From Pyrenophora tritici-repentis (Eukaryota > Ascomycota > Dothideomycetes > Pleosporales > Pleosporaceae): DNA of 64,000 nt. A program made the translations under genes and the position numbers. Under the pieces are notes generated by a model. The model ran no database searches and had not been told where the DNA came from. It saw only the letters and a program-made list of their open reading frames with translations. This document shows, in pieces, positions 1 to 13,579 of the stretch (position 1 is the first letter of the stretch; the number at the start of each line of letters is the position of its first letter). The stretch lies in assembly GCF_003171515.1 (NCBI RefSeq), contig NC_089391.1, forward strand, positions 1,984,001 through 2,048,000. The letters are read 5' to 3'.

Positions 1-1273
1 GCAGCATGTCGTTGCTGTGTTTAGGAATACGGAGCCGTGCCCGACTGTGTAACGTCGCGTGAGGTGGTGGTACATGTATTGGTGGTGGTGAATTGGAGGC
101 GGATTGAGTGGAGAGAGAATGCACGACATGATGCAGGTACAGTTTGTGGAAATTGAAACGGACATGTCAGAAACTCGGCGAGCGTTCGACGGCAGGAGGC
201 GTCTACAGCTTGGCCGGTCTTCGATTCGCCGTTGCTCTGCAAACTGGCCAGATGCAGCTCCAGGACAGCCGGGTCGTTAGTGTGGTGAGAAGGATAGACC
301 CTGGTAGGCTGGCGGCTGGGCATGAGCTAGCGCTGCGCCAGCCATGCATGGACGATTCCTACAAACTTCGGTACGCCGCACTCTAGCCCTCCTCAACTAC
401 CTGTACGCTCAGCTTAGAGTGGCATCTAGTTGCTTTGAACTTGTCGCAGAGAGATCGATTCATGCTTGTCGCCGTGCATTGCCGCATCGCGGCGCTGCGC
501 CAGAGTGGTCTGGGTACACAGCAGAACAGACGGCTGATACTAACTGCCATATACTCGGGGGGATGCATGTCTGTAATGAAGCAGTGGGGTGGCTTTTGCA
601 GGGGCCGTGCAGGCTTTGGCGTGCCTGTGCAGGCTGCGATCCACACGTCTGCCGGCTGACATGACGGGCCCCTGGGGCCGACTACGACGCGGATCCTACC
701 AGTACGATAGCCATTCTAACAAGCGGGATAATTCAATGGATCCTTGGTGTTTTAACACTCGCGGGCTATACCCGCGCCCTTCCACTCGGCATGGAAAATC
801 TGTAGAGTTGCCACTTCTCTTCAAACAACACCCAAAAATCCCGTCCGCAATCTTCCTTGTCGCCAATCGAGGCTGCATGGAACCGCACTACGTATCTGCG
901 ACCAGACTTCCGTTCCTGCAGACAGCACCCAAGGCAGCGGCGGGTTAGCGCATGGGACCATTCGCTGCAGTAGGGGCCCGCTCTTGAACCCTTGGATCCC
1001 GTCGTCGAAGTGGTCGGAAGCCCTCGACTGCATATCGGATCGTCATCGCCCACGAAGAAGCAAATAGTGGTCGCATGCCCTGTCAGCGCTGGCCGGTGGC
1101 AGCACAAGACGTGCGATTCGGCCAAGTCTAGAGCCCATGTGGGAATTTGAATAATAGCGCCAACTGGTACCGCGATTCAGTTCCCACCATTGTGTCTCTA
1201 ACTTTACTGAGTCGCGACCCAGCCAGGATCACCGCCACCAATCTATCCACCGATCCGGTCTGCTTCAGGCAAA
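1..1273. other. Intergenic, no gene seen
   Basis: No open frame here has coding character; the frames on both strands are short and rich in rare residue patterns. The last 150 bases (from about 1140) are the probable 5' leader and promoter of the gene that starts at 1274. No TATA box or RNA gene was recognised. Confidence 0.5.
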
Positions 1274-4084
1274 ATGGCTGGCGGGAACCGCGCATCCAAG
1301 AAGTTCTCCTTTCCTCTACCTCGCCGGTTGCGAGACAAACTCGAAGACTCCAACGCCGACACTCGCTCGATACCCTCTGTCGCCTCTGGCCACGACCGGC
1401 CTCTACGTCACGACGATTCATCGAGTAAAGCACATCGAATACTAGGCACGTCCGACGGCCTGTATCGCTCGAGCACGGGACAAGCCTCCATACCAGCAAG
1501 CCCTGGATACATCTCCATCACTGTATCGGATGCGAGTGTGGGATCCCAATTCGACGATAGGAATTCGGTAACGACGGAGAATAGCGGGTACTTGAGGCGA
1601 CCAGACATGTCCAAAAAGCCGTCTTCAAATCTCCTGGGGCGTATGTACTCAGGGGACGGCAAACGGGGCTCCGACTGCAACTCGCTCAGTCCACGACTAT
1701 ATACACCCTCATCAAGTGGAACTCTTCGATCGCACTATGATGCGAAGAACTCACCATTGGCCATTTCTCAGCAAACTTCCGACTCGGCAATTCGGGACAG
1801 GGCGTTGCGCAGAGGGCAACCTCCAGTATTGACAGACCATGGTTATGAAATCTATGAGCCGAGCCCTGTGTCGCCTATGATACTTAATGAAAAGAGAAAG
1901 AAGGAGGACCGCAAAAGCAAGCCAGTGCGGTTGGATCTGTCCAAATTGTTTCCCAGGCCAAGAGACAATGACAGCCCAAATTATGGTGGCCCCCTGCTCT
2001 CACCTAACAAAATGGTTAACTCACCTGCAGCCATGTCAGTGAACTCTGGATACTTCCCTCGCATGATGTCGAGAGGGTCAATATCACAAGCAGGGCCTAC
2101 CAAACTACAGAAGACTAATACGAGGCACCATGATGGTCCAATGCGGCCCCAGCCAAGTCCGGTCCCTAATATGAGACAAAAAAAAGAGCACGACTATGCG
2201 AAGGTGCACATACGGCGGCCTCCAAGGGGCGCGCAACATTGGTTCGATGCTCTTGACGAAGATAGTGACGAGAGTCCGGAAAATACACAACATGTACCTA
2301 CGCCAAAGGCATCTGGCCCACATATGTCATACCATGGATCCTCGGCTGGCCAAACGTCACAATTAAGAGAGTCAATGCTATATTCCTCTCCATCTCAAGA
2401 TCTGTCCGCATATAAGAGGGATAGTTTCGCCCTGGAAGACCTTGTCGATATGACTCATATGACTCATATGACCTCACCAAGCCAACATTCCTTGGGCACA
2501 TATCGCTCACAGACATCATCCAAGACTAAAGGGTCGGTACTTTCAAAGACGAACCTTCAGGACTCCAGCGTATTATCTTTTTCATCATCTGAAGATGAAA
2601 ATGAAGAGAGCCGCTCGAGAGCACAATCTAGGACCGCCCGCCAGAGCCTAGAATCAGCGGATTATAGTGCCGATGTCGTCCTTGGGCAAGCGCAAGCGTA
2701 CGAGGTCCGCCCGCATCGCCGTAGACCATCTGCAGGAGGAATGAGCACCTATTCGACATCCACAAATGCTGCGACGATCGAAGTGATGTACACACCGGAG
2801 CCGCGGTTTTCTTCGCACCATTTCTCGCGGAGCAACACTCATGGTAGCAGCAAGCGTTTGAGCCACGTCAGGCAACCGTCGGTCATCCATGAAGATGAGG
2901 ATGCTCGCCTACAGACTGCTCTCGAGACACCTATATCACCATCGCTTCAAAGTGTCACCAGTGCGCACACGTCGAACAGCGCACCACAATCATATCCGGA
3001 TAGTTCGCACAAGTTTATGCAAGTCTCAGCCGAAGAGGAGGCCCTACTAGAGCTCATGAGGAAGAAGCGTGCAGCGATGAACAAGTATTGCTCGCCGCCT
3101 GGGTCTATACAGGAACATGACGACCGACAGAAGAATCGGTCTGAAGGATCTGGAAAGCCACCTCGCACGTCTGCATTTTTATCTATGGAATCCAAAGAAT
3201 CAAGTCCCGTGCGGGCTGTGGACAGCAAACATAGGCCGCGTGCAGCAACGGATGTCGCTACGCCACCTCAATCACATTCACGCGGCAGGTCTACCAAGAT
3301 CAACGGGTCAAGGACTCAACTCCGGGATAGCTCTGCGAGTGACACTTGGTCAGACCGTCATTACTCTCCAGTCGGTCGAGGACGACATCCTCAGTACCTT
3401 CCGCCTCCTACAGAGTTTTCGCCGCTGGACCCCTTCCCGCAATCGTCTCCCACATTTGCTACCAGTGTGACCTCCCCTAATAGCGAAGACAACCCATCTC
3501 CCTTGCCATCACCGATTACGCCTGGACCTCGCACTGGTGAACCAGATGTCGCAGTCCAAGTGGCAAGCAGCGAGACCAGCAACGAGCTTTACGACATGAC
3601 CATGGCCGAAAGCGGGATTGTGGGTGCACCGTCCCATGGCACCAAATCCGAACCGTCTCGCGGATTTGGCTCGCATAGACGCCGTCGAACAGCATCTAGT
3701 GATGCAGAAATCAACTTTCCGACACCACCTACGTCCACTGGTTTCAGGGATATGAATTCTGTATCCGCGACTTCGTCCCGCGCGCCCAGCATTGTCGAAC
3801 CGCCATTACCGAAATTCCCCACGAAGAAGAAGGTCCCGAGGCATATCAGTGAGCTAGCAATTGCAAGCATCGAAACGCGAAGTCGGCAAAATAGCATCAA
3901 CTCGACATCACGATCATCAGTATACTCACAAACATCGAGCCATCAGCCAAGCGCTGGCAAGCGGAGATCACGACACTTGAGCCCCGATGCCAGCTTCACG
4001 AGCCACCCCAGGGCGAGCGAAGACCGAGATAGCGTCAGTGATGACGTTCTGGCTGCTTGGAACAGCCTGGGAGGAACGTACTAG
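1274..4084 (+). CDS. Large disordered Ser/Pro/Arg-rich protein, unknown function
   Basis: A single uninterrupted frame of 936 residues from an ATG in context AAAATGG to a TAG stop. I do not recognise the family. The product is low-complexity and probably mostly disordered: very rich in Ser, Pro, Arg, Thr and His, with a basic N-terminus (FPLPRRLRDKL at about residues 13-23), a small repeat (DMTHMTHMTSP, about residues 393-403) and a Ser/Asp/Glu patch (SFSSSEDENEES). The only stretch that looks like a folded helix is AEEEALLELMRKKRAAMNKY near residues 585-605. There is no signal peptide, membrane segment or catalytic motif. Many SP and TP sites make a phosphorylated scaffold or regulator plausible, but that is inference. 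The long intact frame with normal codon use makes it a real gene. Confidence 0.8.
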   Translation: MAGGNRASKKFSFPLPRRLRDKLEDSNADTRSIPSVASGHDRPLRHDDSSSKAHRILGTSDGLYRSSTGQASIPASPGYISITVSDASVGSQFDDRNSVTTENSGYLRRPDMSKKPSSNLLGRMYSGDGKRGSDCNSLSPRLYTPSSSGTLRSHYDAKNSPLAISQQTSDSAIRDRALRRGQPPVLTDHGYEIYEPSPVSPMILNEKRKKEDRKSKPVRLDLSKLFPRPRDNDSPNYGGPLLSPNKMVNSPAAMSVNSGYFPRMMSRGSISQAGPTKLQKTNTRHHDGPMRPQPSPVPNMRQKKEHDYAKVHIRRPPRGAQHWFDALDEDSDESPENTQHVPTPKASGPHMSYHGSSAGQTSQLRESMLYSSPSQDLSAYKRDSFALEDLVDMTHMTHMTSPSQHSLGTYRSQTSSKTKGSVLSKTNLQDSSVLSFSSSEDENEESRSRAQSRTARQSLESADYSADVVLGQAQAYEVRPHRRRPSAGGMSTYSTSTNAATIEVMYTPEPRFSSHHFSRSNTHGSSKRLSHVRQPSVIHEDEDARLQTALETPISPSLQSVTSAHTSNSAPQSYPDSSHKFMQVSAEEEALLELMRKKRAAMNKYCSPPGSIQEHDDRQKNRSEGSGKPPRTSAFLSMESKESSPVRAVDSKHRPRAATDVATPPQSHSRGRSTKINGSRTQLRDSSASDTWSDRHYSPVGRGRHPQYLPPPTEFSPLDPFPQSSPTFATSVTSPNSEDNPSPLPSPITPGPRTGEPDVAVQVASSETSNELYDMTMAESGIVGAPSHGTKSEPSRGFGSHRRRRTASSDAEINFPTPPTSTGFRDMNSVSATSSRAPSIVEPPLPKFPTKKKVPRHISELAIASIETRSRQNSINSTSRSSVYSQTSSHQPSAGKRRSRHLSPDASFTSHPRASEDRDSVSDDVLAAWNSLGGTY

Positions 4085-4672
4085 TCACGCATCTTGCACG
4101 TTAAAGCCTTCACACCCATTGCCATATTTCCTTTACCTCACACCGCGTTATGAACATCCTTTCCGGCATTTGCTAGCCCCGCGTTTTATCCATTTTCTTA
4201 TTGCGAGCGGTCTGATACCCAACAACCGCTGTATTTTTTCCCGCCTGCCGCCACTAGGCCCGCACAGCATAACTTGTAAACAAACCCGGTTGCGATATTA
4301 GTCCTACGAGTCTCTTTTTTTGTCTGCTTATCATACCTTGTACGTTTGTGTTGCATGCATCATCTGGCTCTCTCTCTCATCATTATCGTTATCGTCGTCA
4401 TCATCATAATCTGGGGGTGGAGTGGGTGGTGGGTCCATCGTATCATATTTGCTATATCACATCGGATTTATATGCGCAGCATTAGTAGTTCTCGGTATAT
4501 TACCTACTTTTATCATGGCCCGGGTGTTCTTATCACGATCGATAAGATCGGCGCATTATAGCAATGTCGTTTCTGGATGGTATCGCATTCTTCACGCTAT
4601 CTAAGTATATCGCCGTCATTATCACATATAAGCGGTTATACTTTGTAACGATATATCGATATATATAATCTA
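4085..4672. other. Intergenic 3' region, no gene seen
   Basis: Downstream region of the 1274-4084 gene. It becomes AT-rich towards 4600-4670, with TA-rich runs such as ATATATCGATATATA. Nothing coding was seen. The miniature LTR element was inserted at the end of the AT-rich stretch. Confidence 0.5.
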
Positions 4673-4677
4673 TATAC

Positions 4678-4740
4678 TGTTGAGCAGGTATATGTACCAA
4701 TCAACGCAGGGGCAAAGAGTGTTCACTTTTTGTCTCAACA
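4678..4740. repeat. Left LTR of the miniature element
   Basis: 63 bp, TGTTGAGC to TCTCAACA. It matches the right copy at 61 of 63 positions; the two differences are at the eighth base (C versus A) and near base 42 (A versus T). Confidence 0.85.
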
Positions 4741-4752
4741 GGTTATGAGCCC
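4741..4752. other. Primer-binding site matching the anticodon arm of initiator tRNA-Met
   Basis: GGTTATGAGCCC begins at the first base after the left LTR. Its reverse complement GGGCTCATAACC is the anticodon loop and stem (CAT anticodon) of fungal initiator tRNA-Met. Weaker similarity to the D-arm side of the same tRNA continues to about 4765. Drosophila copia primes reverse transcription from this internal half-tRNA site rather than from the tRNA 3' end. Confidence 0.7.
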
Positions 4753-4937
4753 GGGTCGCTTTCAGCGCATCAGCATGTTCGCGAAGGAACTGCTGGTTGG
4801 GTGAGTGACCAGAGCCGAGTAAGGGTCAGAGCATGAGGCCAGCGCCGAGCAGGGCCAGAGCCGGAGTCAGCACCGTGAAGGGCCTGCGTTGCAAACCACT
4901 CGCATTACTTTGTCTCCCTGCCTTAATTGCGGGGGTG

Positions 4938-5000
4938 TGTTGAGAAGGTATATGTACCAATCAACGCAGGGGCAAAGTGTGTTCACTTTTTGTCTCAACA
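4938..5000. repeat. Right LTR of the miniature element
   Basis: 63 bp, TGTTGAGA to TCTCAACA, so the terminal inverted repeat is a perfect 8 bp in this copy. It is followed by TATAC, the right copy of the target duplication. Confidence 0.85.
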
Positions 5001-5005
5001 TATAC

Positions 5006-8000
5006 TCATATAACTATTATAATTCACTATTAATCGCAACATGCTTGCTCATAACGTCATCACGCAAAGCGACATACCTCTCAAACAAAAACTCAGTTTC
5101 TATTTTTCTTGAGTCTCAGCTCAGCGCATGACGGGAAAAACGAAAAAAAGAAAACAGCGAAGAGGAAGAAAAGCAATTCAACTCGAAACGTTAATCAAGG
5201 CGTGGTGTGCCGGAAACCGCACCTGTCCCCCCTTTTTTTTCTTTCCGTTACTGTTTTTCTTTTCTCAGCTCCCACTTTCCCTTTCTTTTTACTTTTTCCC
5301 CAGCCTAAAACGCTTACTTACCTCACCTTACCTTACTTCCTTGCGTCCACGTCCGTCCCTCCTCCCCTCCCGAACACACCCGACAACGCTGTCTCGTCCG
5401 TCCCGTCTGTGCGCTCACTACAAACTTTAAACCCGCCGCGCTTTTAGCTCAAACGTCACGGTCACCATCTCCGCCCGAGCATCTCCGCTCCGAGCGCTCG
5501 CTCGCTGTAATGAAAAAAAGATGCCGAGGACGGAAGGGGAGGTGTGAAGGGGAGGTGTGAAGGGAAGGTGGTTTGTGTCGTGTCGTGTCGGGGCGGCGGA
5601 AGCGCGTTCGTTGGACTAGGGTTCTGGGTAGGGACAGGGTATGTAGGGTAAGGTAGGGGTAGACAAGCAACAAACAGGGTCAGTCATGCAATCGATGCGG
5701 TGAGTGGGTTTCTGCGCACGTGGCTGACGTGGAGGAAGAAGGGTTTTGTTCGGCGGTACGCGGTGTTATTTTGAGTGATAGTGCAGAGGGTAAAGCGGAA
5801 AGCTTCTTTGAGCGCGGGGGCAGTTGCTTTGTTTGGTTTTGTAACTAGGTGGGTTTCCCTTTTTTGGAACGCCAAGGGTTAGTTAGAGGGGGATGGATGG
5901 ATTCGTGGAGGATTTAATTGTTGTTGTTGTTGTTGTTGTTGTCGGCTGGTGTTCTGTTCGTTCCTTTGTTTGGTTGGCGCTACACGCCCTTTTCGTATCC
6001 GCCTGCGTCTGGCGGGCGGATGGGTGATTTTACTTTCTTTGTTTCTTTTCTTCTTTCAGCGTGATATTTTCTATTTTCGGGGCCGAGGCGGGCGCGCGTG
6101 CGGAGAGAATTCGGGGTTGTCGGCTGACGGGTTTCTGGAAGCGGACGGATGGGGTGGGTGGTGGCGCGCGTGTGGGACGTGTGTACCTGGACGTTGGATT
6201 TAGGGGCTGTTGTTCCCCTTCGTCGTTGTCTCCGGTTGTTTTGTGCATTCATTTTGTACAGTACTGGTATATCTTTGGATTGAATCGGATTTGCCCAGAT
6301 GCCCAGATGCTGTGTTGCTGATCGTCGTTTCGGAATCCTCGGATGTAGGTATTGAGTTTGTGCGCTTCGAGGGGTTTGTGAGGCGATGTACTTGGAGTGG
6401 ATTGGGAATGAATTGCGAGATGAGAGTAGGAGTCGATCTGGAGGATCTGATCGGCATTGTTTCAAGTTTTCAGGGCTATCACGGGTAAGACGGAATTGTA
6501 GGTGAGTGAGACAAGGCCGTAAACGACCGTATACTGTGGTGAGCATGGAGATGGGCTTATGGATGCCTCCATGTGCTCGCTGCTATCCAGTCTTTGGCTG
6601 GATAATATCGATGCTGTTGGATCTCTCTTAAAGTCGACCCAGTTAGTTGATTTATCCGTTTGATGTAATTCATCAACTGTGTAGATTTGAAAAACTGGAT
6701 CACGGGTGGGTGTTTCCTTCCTTCCAGCATCAACCACACACGCTGCTGCTGGCACATTCTGTTCGGACCAGAGATCTGCTTAATTAGTTACTCTATCAGG
6801 ATGTTGAAATAGCACCGAGAACTCAGTTATATCGATCTGAAGAAGATGGGCAGGTATATGCGGGTATTGTATCCTGTGTCCAGTCATATCATCATCGAAG
6901 TTCGCTGCCCAGAGATGAACGTAGCGATCTGGCCGTCTGACTTCTCCTGTGTTTTACATGAGGGAGAATGTACTCTCCTCAAACTCACAATGCTCCAGTG
7001 TACGCACGAAGGATTTGTGTCATAGTACAGTGAACTACATTAGGGAAACCTCAAAACTACCACTCCCACATGATTGCAACATACAACCTTGAGGCCGCCC
7101 TCGGGTCATACATTGGATCGTTTTAGCGTTCTCTCTTGATCTCACTTGCGATACTCTCAACTCCCAATTATAGACTCAACCGGTAGCCTAGAATGTCAAT
7201 GAGCCTCACGCGTATCAGTGTCTCAAGTTCACCACAAATCTAGTGGAGCCATATAGCTTTGCTCGCTATTATACCGATATCCTAACCATCTCCAGGGGGT
7301 ATTCGATACAGGTCAGCTCGAGAGGTCAAGTATTCGTTTCAACCTGGCCGAAATCAGTACAAACCAGTGGTTCAGATAATCTAGCTCATGATCTCAAAAC
7401 TTACTAGCAAATATTGTAGGTGTTGGTTGGCTTTGCACTAAGTGCGTAAAGTGAAATAACGATAACTAGGAATGCATTCTGTGTGGTGATTGTTCTGATT
7501 GATTTTCTTGCGAAGGAGAACTATGGAAGAGCTAGATATAGGAGGTCTGGTCTGAGCGCTGCTCGGACGCCGCGATCAGTGTGCCTGTCCGCGTGACTGA
7601 TATTGTGATGGTTTTGGGCCGTTGCCCCGCACAGGCCACCTGCCAGATGCCTTAGCGTTGTTTTGATGTTCGCGCACGAGCCACCTGTTTGGTGGCCCAT
7701 GCACACCCCCACTTAGATATATTCCGCGCAGAGCTTCTTACAAGCTCTGCACTGCAATTACTTTGTAATTCAACACAGTTTCAAATACCTGACCTATGTG
7801 AGACCCTTACAGATATCAGTGTGCCTGCTCGCGTGACCAAGATCAGTGCGGCCGATCGCATAGCTGAGATATCGTTGATATCTGTGATCCGACAGTAGGG
7901 TTGCTAACGGAAAACAAAAGAAATTACCCCCTTCAACCTGGAACCTGTTATCTGGTCGCGTTTTAGAGACAGATCCCCTGTGACGACCACATTTGCTACC

Positions 8001-9054
8001 ATTCGCGATAATGATATGTTCTAATGACGCCCCTCTCTTAAGTGCCTGTAGAATCCTGTATCATCCTTCTCTAACTTATGTCTTCACAACAGAAAGTGAC
8101 AACTCTTCGAGCACTGGCTGGTGAATTGGGTATCTTGGTCATGGATTATGGGGCCCAAAGGTCGTCAGGTGTAGGATAAGATGTGGCGGCCAAATACTAT
8201 GTTTTTTTTCTAGTATAACGGATCTAACTACAGGATACTGAGAGAAAATTCTCAAATTTGCAATTAGTGGCGGAATTTACCTGTTGAGCTTCTTATGTAT
8301 ACATCGGCTCACTGTGTAAGCCTCATAGCCCTTGCCATGTTAATTGATTATTCGGTAGAGATCCGTTCTCCGGTCGGTGAGCCCAACACCGCACTTCTAC
8401 GCGTCCCTAAGCATGTTCAGGAAGAAGCTTCGTGCATAAGAAGTGTAGTGATATGTGAGCACTTTTGACAATTCTACTCTCTACACAGCCATCCATCCCG
8501 GTTTGTGTCCAGCTATGAGTTACAACAAGGAGTTACGACAAGCTCACCAAGGTTAAGCCTTGCCTGATAATTAAGCAGATTTTCAATCTCTCCTTTCTTT
8601 AGGTTACTTTGTATTGTCAGCTCTAGCCTAATCTCCCCTGAGTTACTTGGTTGTTTGTTCGAAGTTTTGAATAGCTCGAGGTTATGAATCCGAATTTGCG
8701 GATTCGGTCGCTCGAAGGTGGCTGTACTGATTGGATTAGATCTATATTTAATTACGGTTTGTATATTTGCTGCTAACGCACTATGCTAGACTGTATTTTT
8801 GCCCTATATGTCCATATGTTCACAATATCAATAAATTCATAGTAGTAACGGAGACAGTAAAAAGAACTCAAAGAGAAGTGGCGTGGTATCTTCAGCTTAA
8901 ATCATACGCACGGTCAAAATTACCACCATCTTCGACACGTGCACTTTTACTTATACACTCAGTCGTTCTTGCCGCATAATTTGCCAGACTACTGAATTTA
9001 TGAAGTATCATGGTGATGTAAAGTGCGGATTAGCGGATAATAGTGGCACCTGGG
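5006..9054. other. 4-kb gene-poor region with a promoter-like CT tract
   Basis: No gene could be supported on either strand. At 5221-5345 there is a strong C/T-rich run (CCTTTTTTTTCTTTCC and similar), typical of transcription start regions in filamentous fungi, but no open frame follows it. At 5918-5941 there is a (TTG)8 microsatellite. At 7574-7596 and 7815-7838 there is a short direct repeat (ATCAGTGTGCCTG then GCGTGAC), and at 7728-7750 a small hairpin (GCAGAGCTT, 5-nt loop, AAGCTCTGC). The rest shows nothing recognisable. Confidence 0.45.
5221..5345 (+). promoter_or_regulatory. CT-rich promoter-like tract without an obvious gene
   Basis: About 125 bases almost entirely C and T on the plus strand, similar to pyrimidine tracts upstream of fungal transcription starts. 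No coding frame follows within 1.5 kb, so it may serve a non-coding RNA, a gene with small exons that I cannot see, or nothing. Confidence 0.3.
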
Positions 9055-9149
9055 TGTCATAAAATACTTGACGGTGTAGGTAAGCGCCTAATAGGCGTGT
9101 CTGGCGACCAGTGTCCTGTTTACACAAGGATGTCAAGTATTTTATGACA
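9055..9149. repeat. 95-bp foldback with perfect 18-bp arms (MITE-like)
   Basis: TGTCATAAAATACTTGAC at 9055-9072 is matched by its perfect reverse complement at 9132-9149. The 59-bp centre holds a smaller hairpin (GCGCCTAATAGGCG). There is no clear target duplication, so it may be a solo foldback or a MITE remnant. Confidence 0.6.
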
Positions 9150-9346
9150 TCTAGATGGTGGTATGACTATACCGATCGTTTTGACCAAGGGGATTGAGAT
9201 GAGTCGGTCTTGGGGATGAAGTGTGAAGCACGGATCTAGCAAAAAGAGAAAATACGTTAGTTTGTATCGTTGGGAGAATTTGACCATGTAGTCTATGTAT
9301 GCAATTTTGAAGCGAATCATCTAGAGAATACAGAAGGACATAGAAT

Positions 9347-10114
9347 TTACCAAAATGGCTCAGAGTTAGCTAACGTCACCCACTCATCTCCTCCATCACT
9401 CCAATCTATCCAGACATCTTTTGGCACTATATGTAGCTGGCTAAATAAAAGTCTTCCAAAGTCGACATCAAAGGGATGGGGTTTGAAAGGCTCTCCAATT
9501 TTGCGAGCGTGTGCCATGAGGTCAATCTTATACATGCGCACAATCCTCGCCGCAGCCCGAACGAATAACTCTTTCTCCATGTCATCCTTCCATATGTCTT
9601 CTGTGAGCATCATGACCATGCGTGAGATCTTTGGGAAGTCTCGCAACACATTTGATAGACTGCCGTCTCGGAAACCGTTCAAGATCACTTTCGTAATGGC
9701 CACGTTTTGTAACATCTTGGCGTCACACCTAGTTGCAATACCAAAGTGAGACAGCAGTCCCACTTCTGGTGAGCAGTCATAGTGTTTAACGCGGGGGCCT
9801 TCTAGCTGAAGGAACAGTATATCGGTGTCGATACGGAAGTAGAACTCGTCACAGCTTGTACCCGTGACACTGGATGGAAGTTCTACGATGTGATTTGATT
9901 TAAGCGCTTGATAGCGAGCTTCCGCACGTGATTCGTGACAGAGGTTCACCATCAAAGGGGCAGGGCTAGGAGAGTATCGCGGGCAAAAGTGTTCTTCGTC
10001 ATGGTCTTCATCGTGCGGCTTCGTTTCCAGCGCAACAAATCGAGGTGGCTCATTAAAGTAAGCAAGAGCCCAAATCTGGAGGCGGATCTCCTTGGGCAGC
10101 AACGACAGGGACAT
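9347..10114 (-). CDS. 2EXR-domain protein
   Basis: A single-exon gene of 255 residues. The start chosen is the ATG at 10114 (MSLSLLPKEIRL). The frame runs five codons further upstream only to a TTG, which is not a likely fungal start. The N-terminal motif LLPKEIRLQIWALAYFN, followed by RFVALE and NLCHESRAEA (about residues 65-75), is the signature of the 2EXR domain, which is greatly expanded in filamentous ascomycetes and has no established biochemical role. The rest of the protein fits the family: a D-x-L-F-L motif (DTDILFLQL) and a conserved Trp-rich C-terminal half (PKDVWIDWSDGGDEW). There is no signal peptide or membrane segment. It is next to a 95-bp foldback and far from other genes. 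Function is unknown. Confidence 0.8.
   Translation of the reverse strand: MSLSLLPKEIRLQIWALAYFNEPPRFVALETKPHDEDHDEEHFCPRYSPSPAPLMVNLCHESRAEARYQALKSNHIVELPSSVTGTSCDEFYFRIDTDILFLQLEGPRVKHYDCSPEVGLLSHFGIATRCDAKMLQNVAITKVILNGFRDGSLSNVLRDFPKISRMVMMLTEDIWKDDMEKELFVRAAARIVRMYKIDLMAHARKIGEPFKPHPFDVDFGRLLFSQLHIVPKDVWIDWSDGGDEWVTLANSEPFW

Positions 10115-13579
<3,465 letters not shown>

Larger units (their letters stand above)
4678..5000. mobile_element. Miniature LTR retrotransposon (TRIM/SMART type), 323 bp
   Basis: Two 63-bp direct repeats (4678-4740 and 4938-5000) bracket 197 bp of non-coding DNA. Each repeat starts TGTTGAG and ends CTCAACA, so it has the TG...CA ends and short inverted termini of an LTR. 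The whole unit is flanked by the 5-bp direct repeat TATAC (4673-4677 and 5001-5005), a target-site duplication. Directly after the left LTR comes GGTTATGAGCCC, complementary to the anticodon arm of initiator tRNA-Met, and a G-rich tract (GCGGGGGTG, 4929-4937) abuts the right LTR as a possible polypurine tract. There is no coding capacity, so it would have moved with enzymes from another element. The size fits TRIM/SMART elements, known mainly from plants and at the small end of that range. The LTRs differ at 2 of 63 positions, so it is not brand new. Confidence 0.85.

Noticed and set aside
4678..5000. The two 63-bp repeats as a MITE or simple tandem repeat
   Set aside because: They are in direct orientation, 260 bp apart, with LTR-type ends, a primer site between them and a 5-bp duplication outside the pair, so a miniature LTR element fits better.
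5980..6546. 188-residue minus-strand frame, Pro/Arg/Thr-rich
   Set aside because: No domain, odd composition and no splice or promoter support; it looks like a chance frame in G/T-rich DNA.
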